Assembly: GCA_033239005.1 (NCBI GenBank)
Contig: BSQZ01000096.1
Coordinates: forward strand, 1,482,575 to 1,546,574
Direction: 5' to 3'
DNA: 64,000 nt
Source of the DNA: Lamellibrachia satsuma
Lineage: Eukaryota; Annelida; Polychaeta; Sabellida; Siboglinidae
Shown: positions 46,881-57,885 of the stretch, piece after piece
Layout of the letters: every line of letters begins with the position of its first letter
Position numbering within the stretch: the stretch's first letter is position 1
Notes under the pieces: model-generated
Seen by the model: the letters and a program-made list of their open reading frames with translations, nothing else
Databases searched by the model: none
Told to the model about the DNA's origin: nothing
Position numbers and translations under genes: made by a program

Positions 46881-47078
46881 TCATTTAAGTCTTAAGTTCT
46901 TAATACAATTATCGTAATGGGACAACACTTCTGAAAGGATCAACTGCAGTAGAGCCTTATGTTTGGCTAAATAAGCTCGCCACACTGCATCCGGGTGATC
47001 TTTGATGTGTTTCAATATGTCATGGTTGAAACCCGGTCGTCGATAAGTTAGTGATTGTGGTTGTCGGTAATTGTACAT
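46881..47078 (-). other. Small minus-strand open frame, unassigned
   Basis: 65 codons, ATG start, reading YRRPGFNHDILKHIKDHPDA and then WRAYLAKHKALLQLILSEVL. Composition looks protein-like, but I recognise no family and see no splice sites. It overlaps the proposed 3' UTR of the plus-strand gene. Could be a transposon fragment or chance. Confidence 0.25.
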
Positions 47079-47101
47079 GTTGCTTATTATTTTAGTTTAG
47101 A

Positions 47102-47107
47102 AATAAA
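47102..47107 (+). terminator. Candidate polyadenylation signal AATAAA
   Basis: First clear AATAAA after the proposed stop of the EGF/chitin-binding gene. It would give a 3' UTR of about 740 bases. A second (CAATAAACT) follows at about 47165. Confidence 0.4.
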
Positions 47108-47244
47108 ACTTTGATCTTAAGAAAAAAACATGTGTATTATGTTTTGTTACATTTAAACAATTATCAATAAACTAATTAATCATTTAAAAATTCATGTGGT
47201 ATGTCGGCTTTCTACCCCCTACACCATGTATGGGTTCGTCATGT

Positions 47245-47678
47245 GCGGGCGGGCGGGCGGGCGGGCGGGCGGGCGGGCGGGCGGGCGGGCGGGCGGGCGG
47301 GCGGGCGGGCGGGCGGGCGGGCGGGCGGGCGGGCGGGCGGGCGGGCGGGCGGGCGGGCGGGCGGGCGGGCGGGCGGGCGGGCGGGCGGGCGGGCGGGCGG
47401 GCGGGCGGGCGGGCGGGCGGGCGGGCGGGCGGGCGGGCGGGCGGGCGGGCGGGCGGGCGGGCGGGCGGGCGGGCGGGCGGGCGGGCGGGCGGGCGGGCGG
47501 GCGGGCGGGCGGGCGGGCGGGCGGGCGGGCGGGCGGGCGGGCGGGCGGGCGGGCGGGCGGGCGGGCGGGCGGGCGGGCGGGCGGGCGGGCGGGCGGGCGG
47601 GCGGGCGGGCGGGCGGGCGGGCGGGCGGGCGGGCGGGCGGGCGGGCGGGCGGGCGGGCGGGCGGGCGGGCGGGCGGGC
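47245..47678. repeat. (GGGC)n microsatellite, 434 bp, about 108 units
   Basis: Uninterrupted four-base repeat with runs of three G every fourth base. Open in several frames (GRAG/PPAR) only because the unit lacks stops. Strong G-quadruplex (plus strand) and i-motif (minus strand) potential. Confidence 0.98.
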
Positions 47679-47929
47679 TCATTCGCGAGAATAGATACAC
47701 ACACACGTATACACTTACGTACATATATACTTAGTTCACACATGTTTTCTCTATATATCTCTCCCTCCGTCCTTCCGTCCTTCCGTCCCTCCATACCTCC
47801 CTCACTCCATCTACTCTCTGTCCTCTTTCTCTATCTCTCACTCTTACGCTCACGCCCTCAATTTCTGTCGCTCTCGATGTCGCTGTCGCTCTCGTTCGCG
47901 CACGGATTCGCGCTCAAGCACGGACACCA

Positions 47930-47938
47930 CGACCCCCC

Positions 47939-47995
<57 letters not shown>

Positions 47996-47996
47996 A

Positions 47997-48032
<36 letters not shown>
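47930..48032. repeat. (CA)n microsatellite with poly-C start
   Basis: CCCCCCCC, then about 45 CA units with two AAAC interruptions. Between the GGGC array and here lies a pyrimidine-rich TCC/CTCT stretch (47750-47900). Confidence 0.95.
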
Positions 48033-48033
<1 letters not shown>

Positions 48034-48299
48034 CCATTTGTTAATGAAGGCACACAATACATACGCATTGTTTCAAGATAACACAAAAACAAAGCCAAAT
48101 CGTAGACTTACTTAAATCAAAAGGAAGGTTTTACTTTGCATTATAAAATGAGCAGACCGGATAACTCAAAAGTGCTATTCCACGAAGGTCATCCGTCAAT
48201 CGCAATTGAAGCATTGAAGGAGTCGCACAGGAAGCAACGATATCCATCCTAAAAACGAAAGGTCAAGGTCAACATAAAAATTAAAATGCCAAACTAAAG

Positions 48300-49316
48300 T
48301 GAGTCAAGTGTCAACGATTATTACTATAAAGCTGATGTTCATACCATTACGTATTCCCAGTTCTGTTAGTAGCAGTGTGGGTAATTTGTGGCGAGGTTCC
48401 ATTAGTTTGGAGTTGGACAACGGCGAATGACTCGGTTCTGTTGTCGACGGCGTCATCTGTTCTCGAAGACGTGGCTACATCTAACACAAGTAACACGGGT
48501 GACTTTCTTGACGATCTGACGACCAGTCTATGGAGGTGGGTCTGGCCCCTGCTCTGCGTGACGGGACTCATCGGTAACTCGCTCGTGCTACTAGTGCTGA
48601 GGCAGGACGGACTCGTGCGGACCTCGGCCAATGTGTTCTTGACCGCTCTGGCCGTCGCAGACAGTCTTGTGCTGATGGTCGTTGATTGTCAATTGCGATC
48701 TATCCAGTTTTTGCCTGGGCTCGAAAGTACGAGTACGTGGACGCGTCGTCTATTTGGATAATTATCACGTCCATCCGCCCCGATACACAAGCTGCGGCTG
48801 CACTCCCCGAACAAGGCCGCCTTATGCAGCGTGTCGCTGTTGGTGCGCGCCTCCGTCAAGAGGATCGACGTCTCCGTCGTGTCGCCCGTTGTCCGTTACG
48901 TCCGTTGCGCTGCATTGATTGCATGAGCTGTTACCGGCCATGGCTGAACCTCGTCACCACCATCGCCATGCGATTTATGCTAATTCAACACTGTGTTACT
49001 CTAAAGCCGATGTTTGAGTCGTTATTGCAAATATTATATATTTTGTTCGTGGCAATGTGGGTAATTTGTGGAGAGGTTCCATTAGATTGGAGTTGTAGTC
49101 GGCTGCCTGATTCTCCTGCGATATGTCAATCACACCATCAACTTCTTCCTCTTCAGTCTGACGAGTGGACACTTCCGGAGCGAGTTGGTTGCGTTGTTTC
49201 GCAGTTGCCTCCAGCGCGGAAACGCGGCGGCGGCTGTGGCTCGCGGAATGTCATCTCGAGTTACCGGCAGGTTCACGTTCCGACGGGGCTTTGAGGAACA
49301 ATTAAAAATGCGATAA
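48300..49316 (+). pseudogene. Dead paralogue of the single-exon receptor
   Basis: Collinear with 15340-16531. The start codon is lost (AATGGCG became AACGGCG at about 48420). An intact stretch runs from DSVLLSTASSVLE through TM1 (GLIGNSLVLLVLRQ) and TM2 (LAVADSLVLMV), then frameshifts and deletions remove the TM3-TM6 coding continuity; scraps such as SPNKAALCSVSLLV remain. A second copy of the 5' piece (ATGTGGGTAATTTGTGGAGA) is inserted at about 49054. The TM7 end NHTINFFLFSLTSGHFRSEL and a C-terminal stop (TAA 49314) are preserved with a short insert (VTGRFTF). Confidence 0.9.
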
Positions 49317-49373
49317 AACGATGATTGGCGACATTTATGCTGTCGACGCAGTCAAACTGGTTTTGCATTTCGT

Positions 49374-49492
49374 GTTTGGATGACCGTTGTTTGGATGACC
49401 GTTGTTTGGGTGACCGTTGTTTGGGTGACCGTTGTTTGGGTAACCGTTGTTTGGGTGACCGTTGTTTGGATGACCGTTGTTTGGGTGCTCAT
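49374..49492. repeat. 15-bp minisatellite, about 8 copies
   Basis: Unit GTTTGGGTGACCGTT. It lies within the 3' flank that is otherwise homologous to the flank of the intact receptor, so it expanded after the gene duplication. Confidence 0.92.
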
Positions 49493-49707
49493 GGAATACA
49501 CCTTCCCCGCAGTTCGTTGTCGAAGTCCCAAATCTGATCAACTGAAGTAAATAAAATTATAGTCATTTATACTTTTAATGTCTGCCCATTGACACTTTAT
49601 CATGTACATTTTGTCAGATATCTTGAACTCTCATATTATGTCTTTCACACACAAAGTATCAAGGACATCCCAAAAATCATGTCCGACATTTCCAATACGT
49701 AAATTAG

Positions 49708-50115
49708 ACTATGTGACATGTAGTATATGTATACGTGTGTATAATTTGTGATATGTAGTATATGTATACGTGTGTATACTTTGTGACATGTAGTATATGT
49801 GTACGTGTGTATACTTTGTGACATGTAATATATGTGTACGTGTGTATACTTTGTGACATGTAGTATATGTGTACATGTGTATACTTTGTGACATGTAGTA
49901 TATGTGTACGTGTGTATACTTTGTGACATGTAATATATGTGTACGTGTGTATACTTTGTGACATGTAGTATATGTGTACATGTGTATACTTTGTGACATG
50001 TAGTATATGTATACGTGTGTATACTTTGTGACATGTAGTATATGTGTACGTGTGTATACTCTGTGACACGTAGTATATGTATACGTGTGTATACGTGTGT
50101 ATACGTGTGTATAGG
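49708..50115. repeat. 35-bp minisatellite, about 11 copies
   Basis: Unit TATATGTGTACGTGTGTATA CTTTGTGACATGTAG, with alternating variants suggesting a two-unit higher-order pattern. Confidence 0.95.
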
Positions 50116-50257
50116 CAGTAGTTGTAATAACAAATTCTTTTTTCGCCGAATGTCTTCGAAATTGTATCGGGGTTGCAAAAGTGTACACCACTTGTGAAGC
50201 GATTGAGTATGTGTACTATAAGATATATAGTTTTATTTTGTATTTTGTTGGGGGGTG

Positions 50258-50352
50258 TGGGGGCTCGAGTGTATATGTGGGGGCTCGAGTGTATATGTGG
50301 GGGCTCGAGTGTATATGTGGGGGCTCGAGTGTATATGTGGGGGCTCGAGTAC
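50258..50352. repeat. 20-bp minisatellite, 5 copies
   Basis: Unit GTATATGTGGGGGCTCGAGT, identical copies. Confidence 0.95.
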
Positions 50353-50469
50353 ATGTATCTGGAGTTCAGCCCGCCCAGTTCAACAAAACGAAGCCGTTCT
50401 TACACATGTCACTGTTGTACCAATAAATGTTAGAACGATGTTAAGACCGACGTCTTGTATTTGTGTTTG

Positions 50470-50746
50470 CGGGTCCAGAGGGACAGAGGGTCAGAGGGAC
50501 AGAGGGACAGAGAAAGGAGGAAAGCAGGAGGAAGGGAAGACGGATATGCATGTGCGGCGTGCGTGCCTGCGTGTGTTTTTGCATGTGTGTATGTATGTAT
50601 GTATGCATGTATGTTTGCGTGTGTGTGTGCGTGTGCACGTGTGTGTGCGTGTGCACGTGTGTGTGCGTGTGCACGTGCGCGTGCGCGTGCGCGCGCGCGT
50701 GCGTACGTGCGTGTTTGTATTTATGTGTGTATGTGTGACAGTATGG

Positions 50747-50788
<42 letters not shown>

Positions 50789-50930
50789 GCGTGTGCGTGT
50801 GCGTGTGCGTGCGCGTGTGCGTCCGTGTTTGTGCATGTGCGTGTATGTACATATGTCTATATGCATGTATGTATGCTTGTGTGTATGTATGTATGTGTGT
50901 ATTTGTGTGTGCGTGCGAGCGTGCGTGCGA

Positions 50931-51000
<70 letters not shown>

Positions 51001-51002
51001 AT
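50470..51002. repeat. GT/GTGC-rich compound microsatellite
   Basis: A GAGGGACAGAGG stretch, then GTGTGC, GTGCGC, (GT)n, (GTATGT)n and a pure (GTGC)n run at 50930-51000. Purine-pyrimidine alternation gives Z-DNA potential. Confidence 0.9.
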
Positions 51003-52178
<1,176 letters not shown>

Positions 52179-52241
52179 TAAAACTGCCTGTTACACAAGT
52201 TCATGTATGATTGTCTTGACATGTTATGCCAACATTTTTCT

Positions 52242-52546
52242 TTACGACGCGAGTCCATGAGTCGGCTCTGTAAAGTTTCGCTTTCTTTTTCCGAATTTTC
52301 CAAAGGGCAGCTTGCGTAAGAGCCACGTCCACTTCCGAGGAATCGACGGACATGCACTCACGCGGAACATCTTACTCAATATTCCGACAAACAGAGTGTG
52401 TAGACCTTGGGTAGAGGCTGCGCTTGTCTCGACGAAACAACAGTGACGTGACTTGGCAGCACTGAGTGCTTCTTCGTGCGAGACAGCCCAAGCGTCGTCG
52501 TCAAGATCATTCTTGTTGCCCACCAAGAAGACACATGTTTCAGACC
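52242..52546 (-). CDS. GTPase exon 3 (G4, G5, C-terminus)
   Basis: Acceptor TTTGTTTCAG (minus strand). CVFLVGNKNDLDDDAW, then CCFVETSAASTQGLHTLF, then the basic tail and a stop at 52242-52244. Confidence 0.88.
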
Positions 52547-53981
52547 CTGAAACAAAGTAACTTTGGAATGTAAATACATAAACTCTCATCAACATTGGAA
52601 CTCTTTAGTTGAGATGATTTTGCATCTGCGAAACGTGTTTATTTGAGGATATGCCAACACGTTGTGGCTAAACCGAACCATCAGTGCGATTCGTAACTAT
52701 AAGAATTTAACTTCCGGTCACCACAAACGTAAGCAGTGCTGATATTCAGATTGTCATAGCATAAACGACAGACAGAACACTGCAAGCACATTGCATAAAT
52801 GTTGCTAATGAAACCAACAATTTCGTTCGTGGTAACGCTGTTGTGGGCCTTTCCATCTTGGTAACTATTGGTAACTATTGGTAACTATGCTCTATTATGA
52901 AGTAGCACAATAACATTAGTAGCGTTTTGCAAGTTTACCGACAACGGATGAGAGCCCAGGTTTCATGGGTTCAGGAAAAGGTTCAGGTTCAGGAAATAAA
53001 CTGGATTTTACGTTCGTAAAATACGTCCTGTTGACTGCCTTATTGTTGATAACGTGCTTTGTCGGAGCTGTTTTTGTAACACTTTACGCAAATAGTACAT
53101 AAAATGTTGCTTGTTTAATTTATCCAGAGCCAGTTCATCGCTACGTCTAGCCTTGGACGATACGTAATACAATCCATCGGTTGTAATAGGTTGCTTACAA
53201 CCTGCGTAATGTTATCGCTATGCATAACATAAATTAATTAATAAAAAATACAGTGAAATATTCGTTGAACTTACACATATGATTAATTATCGTAGACGGT
53301 TGGTGAAGCGGCACTCACGTTTTGTGCTGTTGATGTAATCAGCGATGTGGAGCGCCTCTTCGAAGGACTGGCGATCGTCGATGGCGAACACGACGACGAA
53401 GGCGTTGCTGTTGGTGATGTTCATCTGCCGCATGGCCGGGAACGCGTACTTGCCGGCAGTGTCGACCACCTCGTATAGGTGATGGATCCCGTCTGATGAC
53501 ACCAGGAAATACGGTGATGAAAGTATTGACACAATAACGGAAAATTAATGTTGGCGTGTGCGTGCGCGCGTTCGTTCGTGCGTGCGCGCGTGCGTGTGAC
53601 AGAATGTTGGGATAATGACGACGATAGCAGTATCTATAAACTCCCTGACGTTGGTCATAAGTTTACATGATACAATGATACCAAGGAACGATCACAATTG
53701 TCGACATATGAGATATCAAATACAGTACAGTCGGCGTATTATCTGACACTGATCCTGTCATTTTCATATGTCGGGCATGCAAAAATATAATACACAATAC
53801 CACATCCAAATAACGACTTACCTCCTAGCTGAATCGTGCCAAAATAATTATCTTCAACTGTCGGTTTGTATTTCGTAGAAAACTTTCCATTCATAAACTG
53901 CGCAATTATTGCACTTTTTCCAACGCCACCATTTCCCATGATCACAACTCTGTTATTGATCATAGTGTGGCATTCGGTCAT
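52242..53981 (-). CDS. Ras-family small GTPase, RASD/Ras-dva-like, no CAAX box (three exons)
   Basis: Exons on the minus strand: 53981-53822, 53492-53319 and 52546-52242; phases 1-1 agree and the model gives 212 aa from ATG 53981 (ATG 53963 is an alternative). G1 GNGGVGKS, switch I KYKPTVEDNYFGTIQLG, G3 DTAG, G4 GNKNDLD and G5 ETSA are all present, so nucleotide binding is expected. The residue after DTAG is Lys where Ras has Gln61, and FPAMRQMNI follows as in the RASD/Ras-dva group. This predicts unusual GTP hydrolysis. The C-terminus has a basic stretch (RKLPFGKFGKRKRN) and ends HGLAS without a prenylation motif. An open frame without ATG extends about 36 codons upstream, so an extra 5' exon is possible. 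Confidence 0.88.
53319..53492 (-). CDS. GTPase exon 2 (G3, switch II)
   Basis: Acceptor GGTGTCATCAG, donor AAAC|GTGAGT. Reads DGIHHLYEVVDTAGKYAFPA and AFVVVFAIDDRQSFEEALHI. A frameshifted relative is at 12520. Confidence 0.9.
53822..53981 (-). CDS. GTPase exon 1 (P-loop, switch I)
   Basis: MTECHTMINNRVVIMGNGGV, then GKSAIIAQFMNGKFSTKYKP. Donor GGAG|GTAAGT. The start codon is ambiguous between 53981 and 53963; the latter has A at -3. Confidence 0.82.
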
Positions 53982-54059
53982 CAATGCGCGCACGTTCGGT
54001 CGTTTATTGTCACTAGAAAACACGACTTGATTTCCTACAATGTTGCTCGACGGCAAAGT

Positions 54060-55084
54060 GGCTTTAGAACATGTTAGAATACGTGTTCAACCCTGATAAA
54101 AATGCTGCATGCGCTCACTAAAAATAATTTACAATGAAGCGCTGTCGACAGTCAAATTCATTATATATGACAACGTTCCTTGTGCGTACATCACGTGATC
54201 AGGTTAATGGTCGTTCCGTGTGACCAATCCTGCAGTCTCGCACTGTGAGCCATTTCTCGATATCAGAATCTCTTTGTTTTGCAACGTATCTGTCTCGGCA
54301 TACATACATAATAGTAATTATAAATAATAATGTGGAATATTCAATACTAAGAAGTTTTAATTTTGGTTTTGAATGCAATTATACCGTTACATTTCATGCA
54401 TATTATCATAGTTGTCATGATTTTGGGGTTTGAGAGCTTTAACATGTGTGACCGGTGATTTAGAAAAGGATATATGCTGTGTGCATATCTGGGTGTCAAG
54501 TATTTTGGGAAAGTGTTTACCTTGGTAGTAATAGCATGGCAGTTCAGGGGTTACGCAGTACTGTGAAGACGGACAAAGTTGACTTGAGGTTTAATATTGC
54601 AGAGTTACCTGTATGGAATTGTGTATTAGGGTAGGTGGGCAGGATTTATGATTAAAATATGTTAATTTTAAGACGACTCAAGTGGTTATATATGTATATA
54701 TATTGGTTCCGGTGTAACTATATGTGGAGTAATTTCAAAGCATATGGAAAGGATACTAAAATGGGTGGTTCGAGACATATTGATTGATTATTATTATCTT
54801 ACCCGTAGAACGGGTTAATTGGGTGAGGCCGTTATTGGGTGTGGAGGTCACATGTTGGAGATAGGGGGTTTTGTCCGCTTTCAAGACGGGTAGAGGGGTG
54901 AATCGAGACAGTTCTGAGAGAACAGAGATGGGGATCTAGTAAGTCCGACTGTCAGTTTATGCGGTGTCCGCATTTGAAGTAACGAGAGCTGACCAGTAAT
55001 GTAAGCCAGCCAGTGAGGGCTGCAGATTTGCTTTGACGGTTGTCGCGTGAGATACCTTATCTTCACAGAAGATATTAGACAAAA
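54060..55084. other. Upstream of the GTPase gene; no gene recognised
   Basis: A short hairpin ACCCGTAGAACGGGT lies at about 54801. Nothing else supported. Confidence 0.5.
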
Positions 55085-55620
55085 AGTACATTTATTTATG
55101 GGAATTGCAGCAAGGCTAATTAATGGACTGGCGCGAAAGAAAAAATGGTGTTAAATGTTTTCTTGGAATTTTACTGAATGGACCACCACCCCCCCCCCGA
55201 CATCTCCTAAAATGCATTGCTGCTGGGTCTGGGCTGGGGGGTTGCCCCCGAAATAACCCATCAAATGGGGCAAAAAGTACATTTATTGATGGGAATGGCG
55301 CCAAGGCTAAAAACAGTGCCAACTTTCAACTTTTACCTTGGTGTTCCCTGACTATGGAGTGACCAATTACATCAATTATAGGCGAGGCCTCCCCCCTGTC
55401 AACAACCGCCAAAGGATGAGAAAAGGGGCATTTATTTAATGGAATAACGCCAAGGCTAAAAACAGAGTTACATCTTCCCCTGGGGTTCTTTAAGTATAGA
55501 ATGACCAACGCCAGCAGTTTTATGTGGGGCTTTCCCCTGCCAGCAACCCCCAAAGGGTTAGAAAATGAGTATTTATTTAATGGAATGACGCGATGGATAA
55601 GATTTAACAAGATTTGCCAT
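55085..55620 (-). repeat. LINE-associated roughly 120-bp tandem repeats, minus orientation
   Basis: Four to five diverged units with GGGGTTGCTGGCAGGGG, CATTTATTTAATGGAATGAC and GCCAAGGCTAAAAACAG. They follow the 3' end of the LINE ORF on the same strand, so they probably represent its 3' UTR. The same family occurs in opposite orientation at 62.2-63.0 kb. Confidence 0.8.
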
Positions 55621-55689
55621 CCAAGCCAAAGGCCCAGATGGCAAGTGGACAAGGAAGCCATTGGCTTATCGAGAGTCCAACAATGTTCG

Positions 55690-56880
55690 TCTACTTATAA
55701 CCCGCCCTCCTGAGATATGTGTCAACCTTGTTTTTAAACATATTCACGCTGCTAGCAGTTACACAATCTGTAGACAATTTGTTCCAGTCCAATCTACATT
55801 GATCCTTTACTAATTTTACCTCATGTCCTTCTTGAGTGAGAAAAACATATTTCTATCAATATTTTCATACCCATTCAATATCTTAAAAACTTCAGTCTGA
55901 TCTCCTCTTAACCTCCTTGTCTCTAGAGTTGTTAAACCACATTCTTTCAGGCGTTCTTCATAACTAAGGTCTCTCAGTTCTAGAATCATTTTAATTGCTC
56001 TCCTTTGTATGCGTTCAAGCGTATCTATATCCTTTTTACGATATGGTCTCCATGATTGTATACAGTATTCTAAATAAGGTCTAACTATTGCTTTATAAAG
56101 AGGTAAAATTAACTTTTTCCCTTGTATGTTATGTTTCTTCTAATCAATCCAAGAATTTGATTTCCCTTTGAAGCTGCAATACCACACTGCTCTGAAACTT
56201 TCATATCAGCGCTTATTGTAACTCCTAAGTCCTTTTCTTTTACAGTAGTACCCAGAACAGTATCTCCCATTTTATAGTTTACATCCAAGTTCCCATGTCC
56301 TGTATGTAGGCATTTACATTTCCCAAAATTTAACAACATCTGCCATTTCTCATACCATTTCACTAATCTGTCTAGATCGTTTTGTAAATGTTGTTTATCA
56401 CCATCAGTATTAACCTTTTTAAACAGTGTTGTGTCATCCGCAAATTTCAGTACGTTACTTGTTATACTGTCGTCCAAGTCATTGATATAAATTAAGAATA
56501 ATATAGGTCCTAATACTGATCCTTGAGGTACCCCACTCAAAACCGATTTCCAATTTGAAACTTCTCCATCTACTACAACTCGTTGTCTTCTGTCAGTCAG
56601 CCATTGTTCTATCCAGTCAGTTATGCTATCCCCGATACCATGGGCTTTTAATTTAAGTAGTAATCTTTGATGTGGCACTTTGTCAAAAGCTTTCTGAAAA
56701 TCTAAGTAGATAATATCTACTGGCGATCCCACGTCTATTCGCTTAGTGATTTCTTCCAAAAAACCAACTAAATAGTCAGATTTAACCTCCTGAAATTTTG
56801 TATCAGCTGGTAATGAACTAATATCTTCGTTAGTAAACATCCTCGTACGTGACACCGTGATTGATGACGGCATCCTCGTA
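55690..56880 (-). pseudogene. LINE reverse transcriptase (CR1-like), internally deleted, frameshifted
   Basis: From the 5' side on the minus strand: FTNEDISSLPADTKFQEVKS, then directly VGFLEEITKRID (central block missing), YLDFQKAFDKVPHQRLL, SGVPQGSVLGPILFLIYIND, the catalytic LKFADDTTLF, and DLGVTISADMKVSEQ. The frame is open from 56880 to 56109; after a frameshift it continues LYKAIVRPYLEYCIQSW and TTLETRRLRGDQTEVFKILN to about 55695. The catalytic FADD is intact, but the deletion removes the NYRPVSLT segment. Confidence 0.9.
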
Positions 56881-56904
56881 CGTGACACCGTGCTGCAAGT
56901 CAGC

Positions 56905-57488
56905 AGCAAGTCAGCAGTAAGTCAACAGTAAGTCAACAGTAAGTCAACAGCAAGTCAACAGCAAGTCAACAGTAAGTCAACAGTAAGTCAACAGTAAGTC
57001 AACAGCAAGTCAACAGCAAGTCAACAGTAAGTTAACAGCAAGTCAACAGCAAGTCAGCAGTAAGTCAACAGTAAGTCAACAGTAAGTCAACAGCTAGTCA
57101 ACAGCAAGTCAACAGCAAGTCAACAGTAAGTCAACAGTAAGTCAACAGCAAGTCAACAGCAAGTCAACAGCAAGTCAACAGTAATTCAACAGTAAGACAA
57201 CAGCAAGTCAACAGCAAGTCAACAGCAATTCAGCAGTAAGTCAACAGTAAGTCAACAGTAAGTCAACAGCAAGTCAACAGCAAGTCAACAGTAAGTCAAC
57301 AGTAAGTCAACAGCAAGTCAGCAGCAAGTCAGCAGTAAGTCAACAGTAAGTCAACAGCAAGTCAACAGCAAGTCAACAGTAAGTCAACAGCAAGTCAACA
57401 GCAAGTCAACAGTAAGTCAACAGCAAGTCAACAGCAAGTCAATAGCAAGTCAACAGCAAGTCAACAGTAAGTCAACAGCAAGTCAGCA
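56905..57488. repeat. 10-bp minisatellite, about 58 copies
   Basis: Unit AGTCAACAGC or AGTCAACAGT A-type, starting where the LINE sequence ends (CTGCAAGTCAGCAGC). Confidence 0.95.
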
Positions 57489-57489
57489 T

Positions 57490-57872
57490 GTGCAGTCTTG
57501 ACCAGGGATCGTTTGGTGAAGATGTGTTCCAGTCGTGGTGAACAAATCCCCTTGGTACTCGACAAGTACCTCTCATCATTGATCAGATTCGGAGCAAAAG
57601 CTGCGTCGATCAGGTTATCATATCACATTTATCATCATTGGACCTGACCAGGCCCAGTGGGACGGAGCTCCTAAAACAAGGAAGATTCAGGGAAGAGTTT
57701 ACCCGTTTCCTCTTGGAGAAATGAAATAAGCCGCACTACTGGCCAATCACAGGACAGTATACACATCACATGGTGGTAAATGCGATGAAGACCAACAATG
57801 GTGAACTGCTGCAAAAAGTACTCAATTACTTTGAAAGTCAACTCGAGGAGGCCGACATCCTCACCCGACACC
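57490..57872 (+). pseudogene. Remnant of an unclassified transposon-like or hypothetical gene
   Basis: Reads DKYLSSLIRFGAK, LDLTRPSGTELLKQGRFREE, FTRFLLEK then a stop, NKPHYWPITGQY, and ESQLEEADILTRH. From memory, this LTRPSGTELLxQGRFREEF ... EEADxLxxxH pattern recurs in hypothetical proteins of bivalves and cnidarians that look transposon-borne. Stops and a frameshift break it. Confidence 0.55.
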
Positions 57873-57885
57873 GTCATAGTAGTGT

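Noticed and set aside
47196..47794. Gly/Arg/Ala- and Pro/Ala/Arg-rich proteins
   Set aside because: Translations of (GGGC)n in every frame.
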